A stretch of DNA of 64,000 nt, taken from the NCBI RefSeq assembly GCF_022539505.1, contig NC_061513.1:354621696-354685695 (forward strand). Direction: 5' to 3'. The DNA comes from Lolium rigidum. Its lineage: Eukaryota; Streptophyta; Magnoliopsida; Poales; Poaceae. The notes beneath the pieces are model-generated. The model was not told the DNA's origin. It worked only from the letters and a program-made list of their open reading frames with translations, and searched no databases. Both the position numbers and the translations under genes were made by a program. Each line of letters starts with the position of its first letter. The first letter of the stretch is position 1. Positions 31,715-45,536 of this stretch are shown here, in pieces.

Positions 31715-34350
31715 ATGGAATACAACTATGAGCTTTTTAATTTATTTCCTAAGTTAAGACATGAATTGTGTGATGCAAAAATTAAAGAACCTATGGAGCC
31801 TCAATTGCATGCTAGTAGCAATGTTATTAGTATGAACGCAATCACTGCTAATGCTATGGATAAGTCTAAGCTTGGGGAAGCTAGTTTTTGTGATCTTTTT
31901 AGTTTCCCATCTTTAGGGGAGAAAATTTGTTCTGATAATGCTTTATCTCCCATATGCGATAACTCTAATGATGCTTGTCCACCAACCGCAAGTACTGCTT
32001 TCAAGATACCCATGAAAATTATTGAACGTGTTATTGATAACTCGCTATGAAGGGGATGGAACTGTCCATCCTGGAGATCATTTACTGTTTTTGCATGGAT
32101 TATGCGGGTTATTCAAGTGTGCAGGTATCTCTATGGATGAAGTGAGGAAGAAGCTATTCTCTTTTTCGTTGTCTGGTAAAGCGGCGCATTGATATAAATT
32201 GTTGAAGAATAGTCATTCTCTTGGTTGGGAGGAAATTGTACCTCTCTTTTATTCTAAATTTTATCCTCCTCATGAAGTGCATATTGATAGGAATTATATT
32301 TATAACTTTTATCCTCGTGATGGAGAGAGTATTTCTCAAGCATGGGGGAGATTGAAGTCACTAATGCTCAAATGTCCCATTCATGAGCTCCCCCGTAATG
32401 TTATTGTTAACAATTTTTATGCGAGGCTTTCAGGACAACACAAGGACTATCTGGATGCCTGTTCAGAGGGATCTTTCACAAGAAAGGAGGTTGAAGCTAG
32501 GTGGGATCTTCTTGATAGGATTGAGGAGAATGCTGAAGGATGGGAGAACAACAAAGGTGAAGAGTCAGGTATAAATTATGATTATGAATGCATTGAAGCT
32601 TTTATGGATACCGATAAATTTCGAGATATGAGTGCTACTTATGGTCTTGACTCTCAAGTTGCTGCAAATCTTTATAAAGCCTTTGCTTCTCATTTTGAAT
32701 TGCCTAAAAAGAATTTTGATAAGTATCATGAACCTTTTAAAGAGGCTTGCATGAAGGATGAAATTGTTGTTAATGATTGCAATAAGCATGCTCAAACTCC
32801 TAAGAATGCTATTTCCTATAAGCATGTTAATTTTTGTGGAATGCATAGACCTTGTGGAATTAATCAAATCAAAGATGAATATTGTATCCATCATATTAAT
32901 GAAAAAAACTAGAAAGTGGGCTAGGGCTCTAGATGATCTTGGTAAAAAAGTTTGTGCCCTCTATCCTTTTATTTGTGAAGTTTGCCATGAAGTGGGTCAT
33001 TTTAATTTTCAATGCTCCACCAATGATAATTTGAACGCAATGAGTGCTGCAAATTTGTATTGTGATGATGAAATTACTCCTAATCAACATGATGAACTCA
33101 CTTTATTTTTGTGGTGTGAAGAGTTATCAAGGAAAATTTCTTTGTTAGATATTAATGATCTTGATATTGATGATGTCCTGCATGGGTGTTTTTCTTATTG
33201 CATTGATAATAGCTATACAAATACTTACATACAAAATATTTTAGAAGATGACACCTTGCCAAATTATGATAGGACCGCTGTGTGTTTTTAACTAATTAAT
33301 GAAAAGGAGGAATCCTCCCAAGTTTCTTCTATTGTTTCTGAATGTAAATCAGGTTATGCGGACAAGCCACCCTTCAAGCCTCTTCCTCCTAAAGAAGGGA
33401 ACGAGGAGAAGGAAGAGAAGAAGAAGAAGGGAACGAAGAAGAAGAAGAAGAAGAAGAAGAAGAAGAAGAAGAAGGAGAATAAAGAGAAAGAGGTAACGGC
33501 ATATCCCCGCGTGAATGAGATAACGCTAGGTAACCGTAAGTATGTTGCTCCTAATGATTATTATGATAATGAATCTGAATACAATGATCTTCCTATGCCC
33601 TTTACATACATTAGTGATCATGATTTGAATGAGCACACTACTTTTGATATTGCAAATCTCTGGGAAACCAATTCTGAAAATGATGATGATAATAATTGCC
33701 ATAGTATCAGTGCTATCCATGCTTCCTCCCATAATGATATAGAAAGCTCTAAGCTTGGGGAAGAGGTGTTTGAAAATCCTTTTGCTACTGATCATTATGT
33801 GTTTGATACATCTCCTTCTAATAACAATGATGGTATGGTCACAGATAAACCGACTGTGAAAGATAACTATTCTATTTCTTATGACGACACTGTGCCGCCG
33901 ACCTTTAATGATTATTATAAAGAATGCTATGATATAGGTTATAACTATTCTTATGAAACTTGTCATAGTTATGATTGGATTGCCAAAAACAATTCCCTTA
34001 ATATGCAACTTGTTTACCATGTTCAAATTCTTGATAATAATCTTGCTCCAACTACTATTAATGAGAAGAAATCTTCTTACGCCGAAATTAATGATACCTT
34101 TATGCATATGAACCATGATAAGAATGTTTTAAGTGATGGTTATATTGTGGATTTCATCAATGATGCTACTGAAAGTTATTACGAGAGAGGGAAACATGGG
34201 TATATGCATCTTAATAATATTAAGTTTCCCCTCTTTATGTTGAGAATCTTGAAGTTACTCGTGTTTTATCCTCTTATGCTTGTCACTTTGTTCTTCATGA
34301 ATTCATTTGTATGCAAGATTCCTTTTCATAGGAAGCATGTTAGGCTTTAA
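31715..34350 (+). pseudogene. P1 gag pseudogene with zinc knuckle
   Basis: Starts at ATG 31715. Segments: an N-terminal part to about 32046; a gag core with GWEEIVPLFYSKFYPP, ISQAWGRLKSL and ARLSGQHKDYLDAC (32199-32700); a CCHC zinc knuckle CEVCHEVGHFNFQC near 32970-33015; a poly-Lys run from a (GAA)n microsatellite; and an acidic Asn/Asp/Tyr tail ending in a hydrophobic segment at 34350. Breaks seen: a frameshift near 32046, TGA near 32190 (probably for Trp), a frameshift at the A-run near 32905, and TAA at 33289. No protease, reverse transcriptase or integrase follows, so it was gag-only or lost the rest. Confidence 0.75.
33390..33480 (+). repeat. (GAA/GAAG)n microsatellite in P1 gag
   Basis: A purine-only stretch coding about 25 residues, nearly all Lys and Glu, in frame with the flanking gag. 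Replication slippage is the likely origin. Confidence 0.8.
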
Positions 34351-36989
34351 TTTGTTTTGAATTTGCCTCTTGAAGCTCTCTTTTGCTTCAAATACTATTT
34401 CTTGCGAGTGCATCATTAAAACTGTTGAGCCCAACTTAATGGCTATAAAGAAAGAACTTCTTGGGAGATAACCCATGTGTTTATTTTGCTACAGTACTTT
34501 TATTTTATATTTGAGTCTTGGAAGTTGTTTACTACTGTAGCAACCTCTCCTTATCTTTATTTTGTTGCATTGTTGTGCCAAGTAAAGTCTTTGATAGTAA
34601 GGTTCATACTAGATTTGGATTACTGCGCAGAAACAGATTTCTTGTTGTCACGAATCTGGGCCTAATTCTCTGTAGGTAACTCAGAAAATTATGCCAATTT
34701 ACTTGAGTGATCCTCAGATATGTACGCAACTTTCATTCAATTTGAGCATTTTCATTTGAGCAAGTCTGGTGCCTCTTTAAAATTCGTCTTTACGGACTGT
34801 TCGTTTTTGACAGATTTTGCCTTTTATTTCACATTGCTTCTTTCGCTGTGTTGGGTGGATTTCTTTGTTCCATTACCTTCCAGTAGCTTTGAGAAATGTC
34901 CAGAAGTGTTAAGAATGATTGTGTCACCTCTGAACATGTGAATTTTTGATTATGCACTAACCCTCTAATGAGTTTGTTTCGAGTTTGGCTGTGGAGGAAG
35001 TTTTCAAGGGTCAAGAGAGGAGGATGATATACTACGATCAAGAAGAGTGAAAAGTCTAAGCTTGGGGATTCCCCGGTGGTTCATCCCTGCATATTTCAAG
35101 AAGACTCAAGCATCTAAGCTTGGGGATGCCCAAGGCATCCCCTTCTTCATCGACAACTTATCAGGTTCCTTCTCTTGAAACTATATTTTTATTCGATCAC
35201 ATCTTATTGCTTTGCTTGGAGCGTCTGTTTGTTTTTGTTTTTGTTTGAATAAATGTTTGTGTGGGAGCGAGACACGCTCTGCTGGTTCATATGAACACAT
35301 GTGTTCTTAGCTTTTAATGTTCATGGCGAAGGTTGAAACTGCTTCGTTAATTGTTATATGGTTGGAAACGGGAAATGCTACATGTAGTAATTGATAAAAT
35401 GTCTTGGATAATTTGATACTTGGCAATTGTTGTGCTCATGTTTAAGCTCTTGCATGATATACTTTGCACCCATTAATGAAGAAATACATAGAGCTTGCTA
35501 AAATTTGGTTTGCATAATTGGTCTCTCTAAGGTCTAGATAATTTCTAGTAAAGAGTTTGAACAACAAGGAAGACGGTGTAGAGTCTTATAATGTTTACAA
35601 TTTGTCTTTTATGTGAGTTTTGCTGCACCGGTTCATCCTTGTGTTTGTTTCAAATAACCTTGCTAGCCTAAACCTTGTATCGAGAGGGAAAACTTCTCAT
35701 GCATCCAAAATCCTTGAGCCAACCACTATGCCATTTGTGTCCACCATATCTACCTACTACATGGTATTTCTCCGCCATTCCAAAGTAAATTGTTTGAGTG
35801 CTACCTTTAAAATTTCCATTCTTTACCTTTGCAATATATAGCTCATGGGACAAATAGCTTAAAAACTATTGTGGTATTGAATATGTACTTATGCACTTTA
35901 TCTCTTATTAAGTTGCTTGTTGTGCGATAACCATGTTTCGGGGACGCCATCAACTCTTTGTTGAATATCATGTGAGTTGCTATGCATGTCCGTCTTGTCT
36001 CGAAGTAAGGGAGATTTACCACTCATTTAATGGTTAGAGCATGCATATTGTTAGAGAAGAACATTGGGCCGCTAACTAAAGCCATGAATCATGGTGGAAG
36101 TTTCAGTTTTAGACATATATCCTCAATCTCATATGAGAACATTAATTGTTGCTACATGCTTATGCATTAAAGAGGAGTCCATTATCTGTTGTCTATGTTG
36201 TCCCGGTATGGATGTCTAAGTTGAGAATAATCAAAAGCGAGAAATCCAATGCGAACTTTCTCCTTAGACCTTTGTACAGGCGGCATAGAGGTACCCCTTT
36301 GTGACACTTGGTTAAAACATGTGTATTGCGATGATAATCCCGGTGATCCGAGCTAATTAGGACAAGGTGCGGGCACTATTAGTATACTATGCATGAGGCT
36401 TGCAACTTGTAAGATATAATTTACATGATACATATGCTTTATTACTACCGTTGACAAAATTGTTTCATGTTTTCAAAACCAAAGCTCTAGCACAAATATA
36501 GCAATCGATGCTTTCCTCTTTGAAGGACCATTCTTCTACTTTTATGTTGAGTCAGTTGACCTATTTCTCTCCATCTCAAGAAGCAAACACTTGTGTGAAC
36601 TGTGCATTGATTCTTACATACTTGCATATTGCATTTGTTATATTACTCTATGTTGACAATTATCCATGAGATATACATGTTATAAGTTGAAAGCAACCGC
36701 TGAAACTTAATCTTCCTTTGTGTTGCTTCAATACCTTTACTATGAATTTATTGCTTTATGAGTTAACTCTTATGCAAGACTTATTGATGCTTGTCTTGAA
36801 GTACTATTCATGAAAAGTCTTTGCTTTATGATTCATTTGTTTACTCATGTCATTACCATTGTTTTGATCGCTGCATTCATTACATATGCTTACAATAGTA
36901 TGATCAAGGTTATGATGGCATGTCACTCCAGAAATTATCTTTGTTATCGTTTACCTGCTCGGGACGAGCAGGAACTAAGCTTGGGATGC
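34351..36989 (+). mobile_element. P1 3' noncoding region
   Basis: No conserved ORF. It carries both family hairpins (34462-34475 and 35122-35142) and ends at the polypurine-like CTAAGCTTGGGATGC before the 3' LTR. It is collinear with S1 52938-55540 and with the reverse of M1 and M2. Confidence 0.8.
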
Positions 36990-38500
36990 TGATATGTCTC
37001 CGACGTATCGATAATTTCTTATGTTCCATGCCACATTATTGATGATATCAACATGTTTTATGCATACTTTATGTCATTATTATGCGTTTTCCGGAACTAA
37101 CCTATTGACGAGATGCCGAAGGGCCAGTTCCTGTTTTCTGCTGTTTTTGGTTCCAGAAATCCTAGTAAGGAAATATTCTCGGAATCGGACGAAATCAACG
37201 CCCAGCATCCTATTTTCCCACGAATCTTCCAGAACACCCGAGAGTCGCTAGAGGGGGGCCACTGGGCCCCCAGATGACAGGGCGGCGCGGCCCAGGGGGG
37301 CGCCCCCCTAGTGTGTCACCGCCTCGTCGCACCTCCGACTCCGCCTCTTCGCCTATAAAAAGGTTCCTGACCTAAAAACCACGACACGTTCGACGAAACC
37401 AGAGAAAACCTTCCAGAGCCGCCGCCATCGCGAAGCCAAGATCTGGGGGACAGGAGTCTCTGTTCCGGCACGCCGCCGGGACGGGGAAGTTCCCCCGGAA
37501 GGCTTCTCCATCGACACCACCGCCATCTTCATCAACGCTGTCGTCTCCCATGAGGAGGGAGTAGTTCTCCATCGAGGCTCGGGGCTGTACCGGTAGCTAT
37601 GTGGTTAATCTCTCTCCTATGTACTTCAATACAATGATCTCATGAGCTGCCTTACATGATTGAGATTCATATGAGTTTTGTATCACTATTTATCTGTGTG
37701 CTACTCTAGTGATGTTATTAAAGTAGTTTATTCCTCCCGCACGGTGTAATGGTGACGAGTGTGTGCATCGTGTTGTACTTGGTGTGGGCTATGATTGTGA
37801 TCTCTTGTAGATTATGAAGTTAACTATTGCTATGATGGTATTGATGTGATCTATTCCTCCTTTCGTAGTGTGAAGGTGACCAGTGTGCATGCTATGTTAG
37901 TACTTGGTTTGGTTATGTTGATCTGTCATGCACTCTAAGGTTATTTAAACATGAACATTGAATATTGTGGAGCTTGTTAACTCCGGCATTGAGGGTTCGT
38001 GTAATCCTACAGAGTTAGTGGTGTTCATCATCCAACAAGAGGGTGTAGAGTCTAGCATCTATCTATTTATTCTGTTATGTGATCAATGTTGAGAGTGTCC
38101 ACTAGTGAAAGTATGATCCCTAGGCCTTGTTCCTAAATATCGCTATCGCTGCTTGTTTACTTGTTTTACTGCATCTTTACTTCTCGCAATATTAATACCA
38201 TCAACTGCACGCCAGCAAGCACTTTTCTGGTGCCGTTGCTACTGCTCATACTTATTCATACCACCTGTATTTCACTCTCTCTTCGCCAAACTAGTGCACC
38301 TATTAGGTGTGTTGGGGACACAAGAGACTTCTTGTATCGTGATTGCAGGGTTGCTTGAGTGGGATATCTTTGACCTCTTCCTCCCTGAGTTCGATAAACC
38401 TTGGGTGATCCTCTTAAGGGAAACTTGCTCGTCGTTCTACAAACCTCTGCTCTTAGAGGCCCAACACCGTCTACAAGAATAGAAGCACCCGTAGACATCG
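36990..38500 (+). mobile_element. P1 3' LTR
   Basis: Starts TGATATGTCTCCGACG and ends CCCGTAGACATCG, where grass relatives usually end ACATCA, so the last base may be mutated. About 1.51 kb, with a TATA box at 37354. It differs from the 5' LTR mainly by the 5' copy's deletion; where both exist they are very similar. Confidence 0.75.
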
Positions 38501-41088
38501 ATAGGTAAACGATAACAAGGATAATTTCCGAAGTGACATGCTCGCTATCATAATCTTGATCAATACTATTGTAAAGCATATGAGATGAATGAAGTGATTC
38601 AAAGCAATGGTAAAGATAATGACTAAACAACTGATCATATAGCAAAGAATTTTCATGAATAGTACTTTCAAGACAAGCATCAATAAGTCTTGCATAGGAG
38701 TTAACTCATAAAGCAATAAATTCTTAGTAAAAGGTTTTGAAGCAACACAAAGGAAGATATAAGTTTCAGTAGTTGCTTTCAACTTCAACATGTTTATCTC
38801 ATGGATAATTGTCAACACAAAGTAATATGATGAATGCAAATAAGCAAATATGTAAGAACTAATGCACAAAGTTGACACAAGTGTTTGCTTCTAAGATAGA
38901 AAGAAGTAGGTAAACTGCCTCAACATAAAGTAAAAGAAAGGGGCCCTTTCGCAGAGGGAAGCAGTGATTACTCTTGTGCTAAAGCTTTTTATTTTGGAAA
39001 CATAGAAACAATTTTGTCAACGGTAGTAATAATTCATATGTGTTATGCATAAGATATCCTATAAGTTGCAAGCCTCATGCATAGAATACCAATAGTGCTC
39101 GCACCTTGTCCTAATTAGCTTGGATTTCCATGGATTATCATTGCATTACATATGTTTCAACCAAGTGTCACAAAGGGGTACCTCTATGTCACATGTACAA
39201 AGGTCCAAGGAGATAGATCGCATTTGATTTCTCGTTTTTGATAGATCTCAACTTGAGGACATCCGTACCGGTAAAACATAGACAACAGATAATGGACTCC
39301 TCTTTAATGCTTAAGCATTCAACAACAGATAATATTCTCATAAGAGATTGAGGATTAAAGACCAAACTGAAACTTCCACCATGATACATGGCTTTAGTTG
39401 GCGGCCCAATGTTCTTCTCTAACAATATGCATACTCAAACCATTTAATCATGATAAATCACCCTTACTTCAGACAAGACGAACATGCATAGCAACTCACA
39501 TAATATTCAACAAAGGTGTAATAGTTGGTGGCGTCCCCAGAAACATGGTTACCGCTCAACAAGCAACTTATAAGAAATAAGATACATAAGCGACATATTC
39601 AATACCACAATAGTTTTTAAGCTATTTTCCCATGAGCTATGTATTGCAAAGACAAGGAATGAAGTTTTAAAGGTAGCACGCAAGCAATTTACTTGGAATG
39701 GCAGAGAAATACCATGTAGTAGGTAGTTATGGTGGACACAAATGGCATGGGTTTTGGCTCAAGGTTTTGGATGCACGAGAAGAATTCCCTCTCAGTACAA
39801 GGCTTTGGCTAGCAAGGTTGTTTGAAGAAAACTCAAGTATGAACCGGTACAGCAAAACTTACATAAGAACATATTCCAAGCATTATAAGACTCTACACTG
39901 TCTCCTTGTTGTTCAAACACCTTAACCAGAAAATATCTAGACTTTTAGAGAGACCAATCATGCAAACCAATATTTCAACAAGCTCTACGATAGTTCTCCA
40001 CTACTAGGTTCAACACTACATGATGCAAGAGCTTAAACATGATCTATTTGAGAGCTCAAAACAATTGCCAAGTATCAAATTATTCAAGACAATATACCAA
40101 TTACCACATGGAGCATTTTCTGTTTCCAACCAAATAGCAATGAACGAACCAGTTTTCAACCTTCGCCATGAACATTAAAAGTAAAGCTAAGAACACCAGT
40201 GTTCATATGAAACAGCGGAGCGTGTCTTTCTCCCACACAATGAATGCTAGGATCCGAATTTATTCAAACAAAAACAAAAACATATAGACGCTCCAAGTAA
40301 AGCACATAAGATGTGACGGAATAAAAATATAGTTTCACTAGAGGTGACCTGATAAGTTGTTGATGAAGAAGGGGATGCCTTGGGCATCCCCAAGCTTAGA
40401 TGCTTGATTCTTCTTGAAATATGCAGGGATGAACCACGGGGGCATCCCCAAGCTTAGACTCTTCACTCTTCTTGATCATATTATATCATCCTCCTCTCTT
40501 GATCCTTGAAAACTTCCTCCACACCAAACTCAAAACAAACTCATTAGAGGGTTAGTGCATAATAAAAAATTCACATGTTCAGAGAGGACACAATCATTCT
40601 TAACACTTCGGACATCACCCAAAGCTACTGAAAGTTAATGGAACAAAGAAATCCATCCAACACAGTAAAAGAGGCAATGTGAAATAAAAGGCAGAATCTG
40701 TCAAAACAGAATAGTCCGTAAAGACGAATTTTTTAGATGCACTTAACGTGCTCAGATGAAGAAGCTCAAATTGAATGAAAGTTGCGTACATATCTGAGGA
40801 TCACTCATGAATTTCGCAGATTTTTCTGAGTTTCCTACAGAGAGTTCTACTCAAATTCGTGACGAGAAGAAATGCGTTTCGCGCAGAAATCCAAATCTAG
40901 TATCAACCTTACTATCAAAGACTTTACTTGGCACAACAATGCAATAAAGTAAAGATAAGGAGAGGTTGCTACAGTAGTAAGAACTTCCAAGACACAAATA
41001 TAAAACAAAATTGCAGAAATAAAACTATGGGTTGTCTCCCATAAGCGCTTTTCTTTAACGCCTTTCAGCTAGGCGCATAAAGTGTAAC
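38501..41088 (-). mobile_element. M2 3' noncoding region
   Basis: Continuation of M2 beyond P1, noncoding, collinear with M1 16783-18991 and M3. Hairpins at 40371-40391 and 41028-41041. Short ORFs are not maintained among copies. Confidence 0.8.
41028..41041 (-). repeat. Conserved post-gag hairpin TGGGAGAYAACCCA (M2)
   Basis: A 4-bp stem TGGG/CCCA with a six-base loop, about 50 bases after the gag-protease stop. Equivalent sites: M1 18931-18944, P1 34462-34475, S1 52985-52998. The stem is invariant; only one loop base varies. Confidence 0.65.
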
Positions 41089-41754
41089 TCAAGTATTATC
41101 AAGAGATGAAGCATCAACATCATAACTTGTTCTAATAATATAATCAAAAGGTAACTTCATTCTCTTTCTAGGGAAGTGTTCCATACCTTTCTTAAGCGGG
41201 AATTGATATTTAATATTTCCTTCCTTCATATCAATAATAGCACCAACAGTTCGAAGAAAGGGTCTTCCCAAAATAATGGGACAACATGCATTGCATTCAA
41301 TATCCAAGACAACAAAATCAACGGGGACAAGGTTATTGTTAACCGTAATATGAACATTATCAATCCTCCCCAAAGGTTTCTTTATAGGATTATTAGCTAG
41401 ATTAACATCCAAATAGCAATTTTTCAATGGTGGCAAGTCAAGCATATCATAGAGTTTCTTAGCCATAACAGAAATACTTGCACCAAGATCACATAAAGCA
41501 TTACAATCAAAATCATTGACCCTCATTTTAATGATGGGCTCCCAACCATCTTCCAACTTCCTAGGAATAGAAGTTTCAAGTTCTAATTTCTCTTCTCTAG
41601 CTTTAATGAGAGCATTTGTAATATGTTTTGTAAAGGCCAAATTTATAGCACTAGCATTAGGACTTCTAGCAAGTTTTTGTAAGAACTTAATAACTTCAGA
41701 GATATGACAATCATCAAAATCTAAATCATTATGATCTAAAGCAATAGGATTGGT
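41089..41754 (-). pseudogene. M2 protease part of gag-protease frame, split by T1
   Basis: Open frame to the stop at 41089 with CDLGASISVM (catalytic DLG), ILGRPFL and the end DASSLDNT. Its upstream part lies at 58421-59836, on the other side of T1. It is about 93-95% like M1 at the protein level by eye. T1 inserted in the linker before the protease fold, so no gag-protease can be made. Confidence 0.8.
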
Positions 41755-41759
41755 GCCCC
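41755..41759. repeat. T1 target-site duplication, left
   Basis: GCCCC, repeated at 58416-58420. In M1 the uninterrupted order GGTGCCCCCAATATTCT is seen near 19659-19675. Confidence 0.9.
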
Positions 41760-42297
41760 TGACGTGGGCATTACCCTTCGGGTAACCGACATTGCCCTAT
41801 CCCGTATTGTCCAGTTGGAGGCCCATGAAGGCACTTGGAGGCAAGGCGGGCCACTTGGATGGCGCACCAGAAGATTCCTTGGCAGGCAAGATAACGAGGC
41901 GGCTGAACAATGAAAGATTAGATCTAAAGCATAAACCTAGTCGTACTCGGTTAGACCTCTTGAGACCTGGCCTCCTATATAAAGGTCAGGAGAGTGGCTG
42001 CCGAGGGACAATCAACCTTAGCAATCAAGGCCACCAAAAAGTCTAGAGCTAGGTCATCATAGCACTTAGCCTTTCGACGAGATCTCAGCCGAACTATTCG
42101 GCACCCCATTGTAACCCAATATCTTCATAATCAAGAACAGACAGGCGGGACGTAAGGGTTTTACCTCATCGAGGGCCCCGAACCTGTGTAAATCGCTCTC
42201 CCCGCTTGTCCGTGAACCGATGTCTCGTGTCGGCTTGCGGGATTCCATCAACCCTAAGCCCCAATCGAGAGGGCATTGCCGAGGAGTACCCTCGACA
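41760..42297 (+). mobile_element. T1 5' LTR, 538 bp
   Basis: TGACGTGGGC...CCCTCGACA, paired with 57875-58415 at about 98% identity by eye. CTCCTATATAAAGG at about 41969-41982 is the TATA box. A tRNA-type primer-binding site TTGGCGCCGTCTCGTGGGAA follows at 42299. Confidence 0.9.
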
Positions 42298-42298
42298 A

Positions 42299-42318
42299 TT
42301 GGCGCCGTCTCGTGGGAA
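42299..42318 (+). other. T1 primer-binding site
   Basis: TTGGCGCCGTCTCGTGGGAA lies one base past the LTR end. TGGCGCCGTC starts are usual for Tat-type plant Gypsy elements. Confidence 0.75.
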
Positions 42319-42356
42319 CCTCGTCGGCACAAGATCGGACATCGGCAGAACCCGTC

Positions 42357-45300
42357 ATGTCATCGGCAACTTCGTCAACACCATCGTCACTAAAATTGGG
42401 AAGCCCGATTCGCTTCGGCTCCTATGAATTCACCCCGCAGAGCGACTCGTCTCGCTCGACCTTCTCCGATCTGCAAGGCAACATGGAGATGACCTTCGGG
42501 AGCGTCCACTACAACGTCAACTCGGAAGGAATCCTTCGGCTGCTGGAGTCGCCCATCTCCAGATCAACGATTCCAAGCGTGTCATCATCACTCGACCTTT
42601 CGGCTGGTCTGACAGGCTCGACGAGTTCGCCCGCGCCCTCGACTCCCCGTTTAGCGTCGTCCATGTCGGTTGGATCCGACAATCCCGCATCCTCGGAGTT
42701 AACCTCGTACTACCGCTTGAACCTGCGACACCAGGCACGGGCTGGGATCGAGCGACACACCGGTCATCTGCAATGCCCAGTATTCGTCGGGAGAGGACAG
42801 TGTCGACAGCATCGTCCAAGGTGTCACCCGAGGAGCGGCGCACCATCAAGTTTACGTTGCTAACAGGGGAGACGGAGATCGCACCCCCCGGTCCAGCAGG
42901 CGAGCCAGTTTTGAGAACAACGCCAGCAACAACAACAGCGACCACACCATCGCAGAGGAGGAGTGGGCAGCAGCCAAAGCAGCCGTGCTTAACAACACGC
43001 CGCTCCCAGCAGGAACCACGGTTGGCACCCTCAATGCTTACCATTCTATATTGGAGAAAAACCGGGAACGATTATTCAAGGAACAAACCACCCTCGAGAG
43101 ACGCCTATCTACGGCAGACCGATCCAGCGAACGACGAAGAGGCTCGCAAGGAAGCGCCTCTCGAAGTACTCAAGGGGCAGGCAAGCATCGATCGAGACTA
43201 TCTAGGCTATCGGAAGATGATGCCAGAGAAATAACATCGAACCTGACCAAGTCCTTCATGACCACGGACACCGCGGGCATGCCACGGCAAAAACCATCGC
43301 AGGAGCGACCGCCAACCTCGCTGCATACCTCATCAATCAGCGTCCTGAAGGATCCATGGCTCAAGCCCATCGAGGCGCCCTAGAAAGTCTCGCGATATTG
43401 GGAGATAACCTAGTCCCGCGGAAGGAAAAGGCCACGTTGCCGGCTAGTGGCTCAAAGCATCATGCGAGAGATGCTTGGGACGAGATTACTCAGAGCAGGA
43501 TCGACAAAGCAAGGAGACGACGCGCCGCCAGGGAGGAGTATGACACTGATTCTTCGGATGAGAGTCAGGAGAACGACGGCGAGCTCAGAGGAGCCGATTG
43601 TTTAAGCGACAAAATCCGTGAGGCGATGCCACCAAGAAAGTTCAAACCTACCCCTACTGACGCTGCCAAATACGATGGGCAACAAGAGCCAAGGTCCTGG
43701 ATAGACGACTATCTGCAGACTGTGATTCTGCACAAGGGGAACCAGATAGCAGCAATGCAGTGCTTGCAGCTTTACCTAAAGGATTCAGTGCGAGCCTGGT
43801 TAAGGGGTCTGCCGAAAGGTTCTATCAAATCATGGGACGACCTAGTAGATGCCTTCGTTGCCAATTTCCAAGCAACATACAAAAGACCCGTCGGGATTGA
43901 AGAGTTACGGCATTGCCAGCAAAAGCAGAAGGAATCGATGCGCTCATACATCGGGAGATTCACCAAACTCCTAAATGCTGCCGAAGACGTATCTGTCGAC
44001 AGAGCAATCGACGCCTTCAGCGATGGCATCCGACGGTAAAGCTACATAGAAGAACTCGAGCGCAAAAAGCCAAAAACCATAACTAAGTTAATGGAAATCG
44101 CCAACAGCTGGGCTGATGGTGAAGACAACGTGCGAAAGCCGCGACAGTGCAGTGACGACGAAGATGATGACCAGCCGAAGCACGACTCGGGTAGTCGAAG
44201 GGATCGTCACAAGAGAAGGAAGAACCGCAGCTACGACGATAACAACCTGGTAGCCACAGGATACTCCGATCGGCAGGACGATCGATATGACGATAGAAGA
44301 GATGATCGACAGGACGGTAATCGGAACAACTCTGGGAACCGTTGCAATTATAAACCACGACAGCAAAGGACTCCCGAACTGCCCTATGCCGAGCAGATCA
44401 ACGCTCCCTGTTACTTGCACTCGTATGTCGATTCTAAGGACGGCAAAACGAAGTCAAGCCACTTGCTCAGGGACTGTCGGCAGTTCATTGACATGCACAA
44501 ACTCATCCAGCGGGCAGGCCAGCTGACGCCACCACCACCCCCACCGCAGCATCAAGTCCAGCGGGCTCAACCTCATCAACCCAACGAGGCGTTTCCACCA
44601 CCACGTGGGCAGATGAGCATGATCCATAGGACAGGTGTCTCGAGAAGAGAAATGAAGAAGCTCACCCGACAGATTAACTTGGTAGAAAGTATCATGGCGA
44701 ACATCCCCGAGTATGTCGAGTGGTCCTCTCAGAACATTACGTTCAGTCGAGCAGATCACCCGATGATCATATCGAAACCAGGACACGCTGCCCTAGTAGT
44801 CGAAACGCAGGTCGGGGGATTCAAGATGAGCAAAGTCTTTATGGATGGTGGAAGTGGATTAAACCTGATATTCCTCGACACGATCAAGAGTATGGGGATC
44901 ACCATGAGAATGCTAGAAGAATTGGACACCCGCTTTCATGGGATTCTCCCTACTTCACCGGCGTACTCTCTTGGCAAAGTTTACCTGAACGTCGTCTTTG
45001 GTAAATCCGACAACTTCAGGAAGGAAAAGATCGAGTTCGAAGTCGTGAACTGGGAGTCGCAGTATCACGCTATACTCGGCAGGCCAGCTTATTCTAAGTT
45101 CATGGCTGTACCACATTACGCATACCTCAAGCTGAAAATGCCTGGGAACAACGGGACAAACATTACAGTCTATGGAAGTTTTTCATGCTCGGACAATTGT
45201 GATCGAGACTTTCAGAGGATTGCTGCAAAGTTTGGACTGCGGCAGGAGATTACTGACCTTCCTTCGAAGTCATCGTCACGCAATACTAAAGAGGAAGAAC

Positions 45301-45536
45301 GCGTCAGAGGAGCGAAGAAGATGCTAGCCGACCTTGCCCTTGAAGCTTCGGCAGCACAAACTTCTGCAGATAAAGCTTCAGCAGCAAAAGCTTCGGCAGC
45401 TGATGGCACAGAAGACTTAGGAGACGGCAAGACACTAGCAACCATCGTTCAGGCTCCTGGCGAAATCAACAACGCTTCGGCAACCACTAACATGGTGAAC
45501 AAGCCAGAAGATGAGAAGAACCCCTTCATTGCCTAA
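42357..45536 (+). pseudogene. T1 gag-protease pseudogene (Tat-like Gypsy)
   Basis: Starts at ATG 42357. The frame changes at least twice between 42770 and 43290, after which one frame runs to 45536 apart from a single TAA at 44037. The gag core has AKYDGQQEPRSWIDDYL, AWLRGLPKGSI and FVANFQATYKRP (about 43660-43890). An Asp/Arg-rich hinge follows, then a C..H...H....C cluster (CYLHSY...SSHLLRDC) in place of a CCHC knuckle. The protease has VFMDGGSGLN (catalytic DGGS) and HAILGRPAYS. The end is Ala/Ser-rich. The stop at 45536 is not followed by reverse transcriptase, so T1 looks non-autonomous. Confidence 0.8.

Noticed and set aside
33526..34116. 196-codon - strand ORF opposite P1 gag
   Set aside because: Ile/Phe-rich mirror of Asn/Asp-rich gag codons; no independent evidence.
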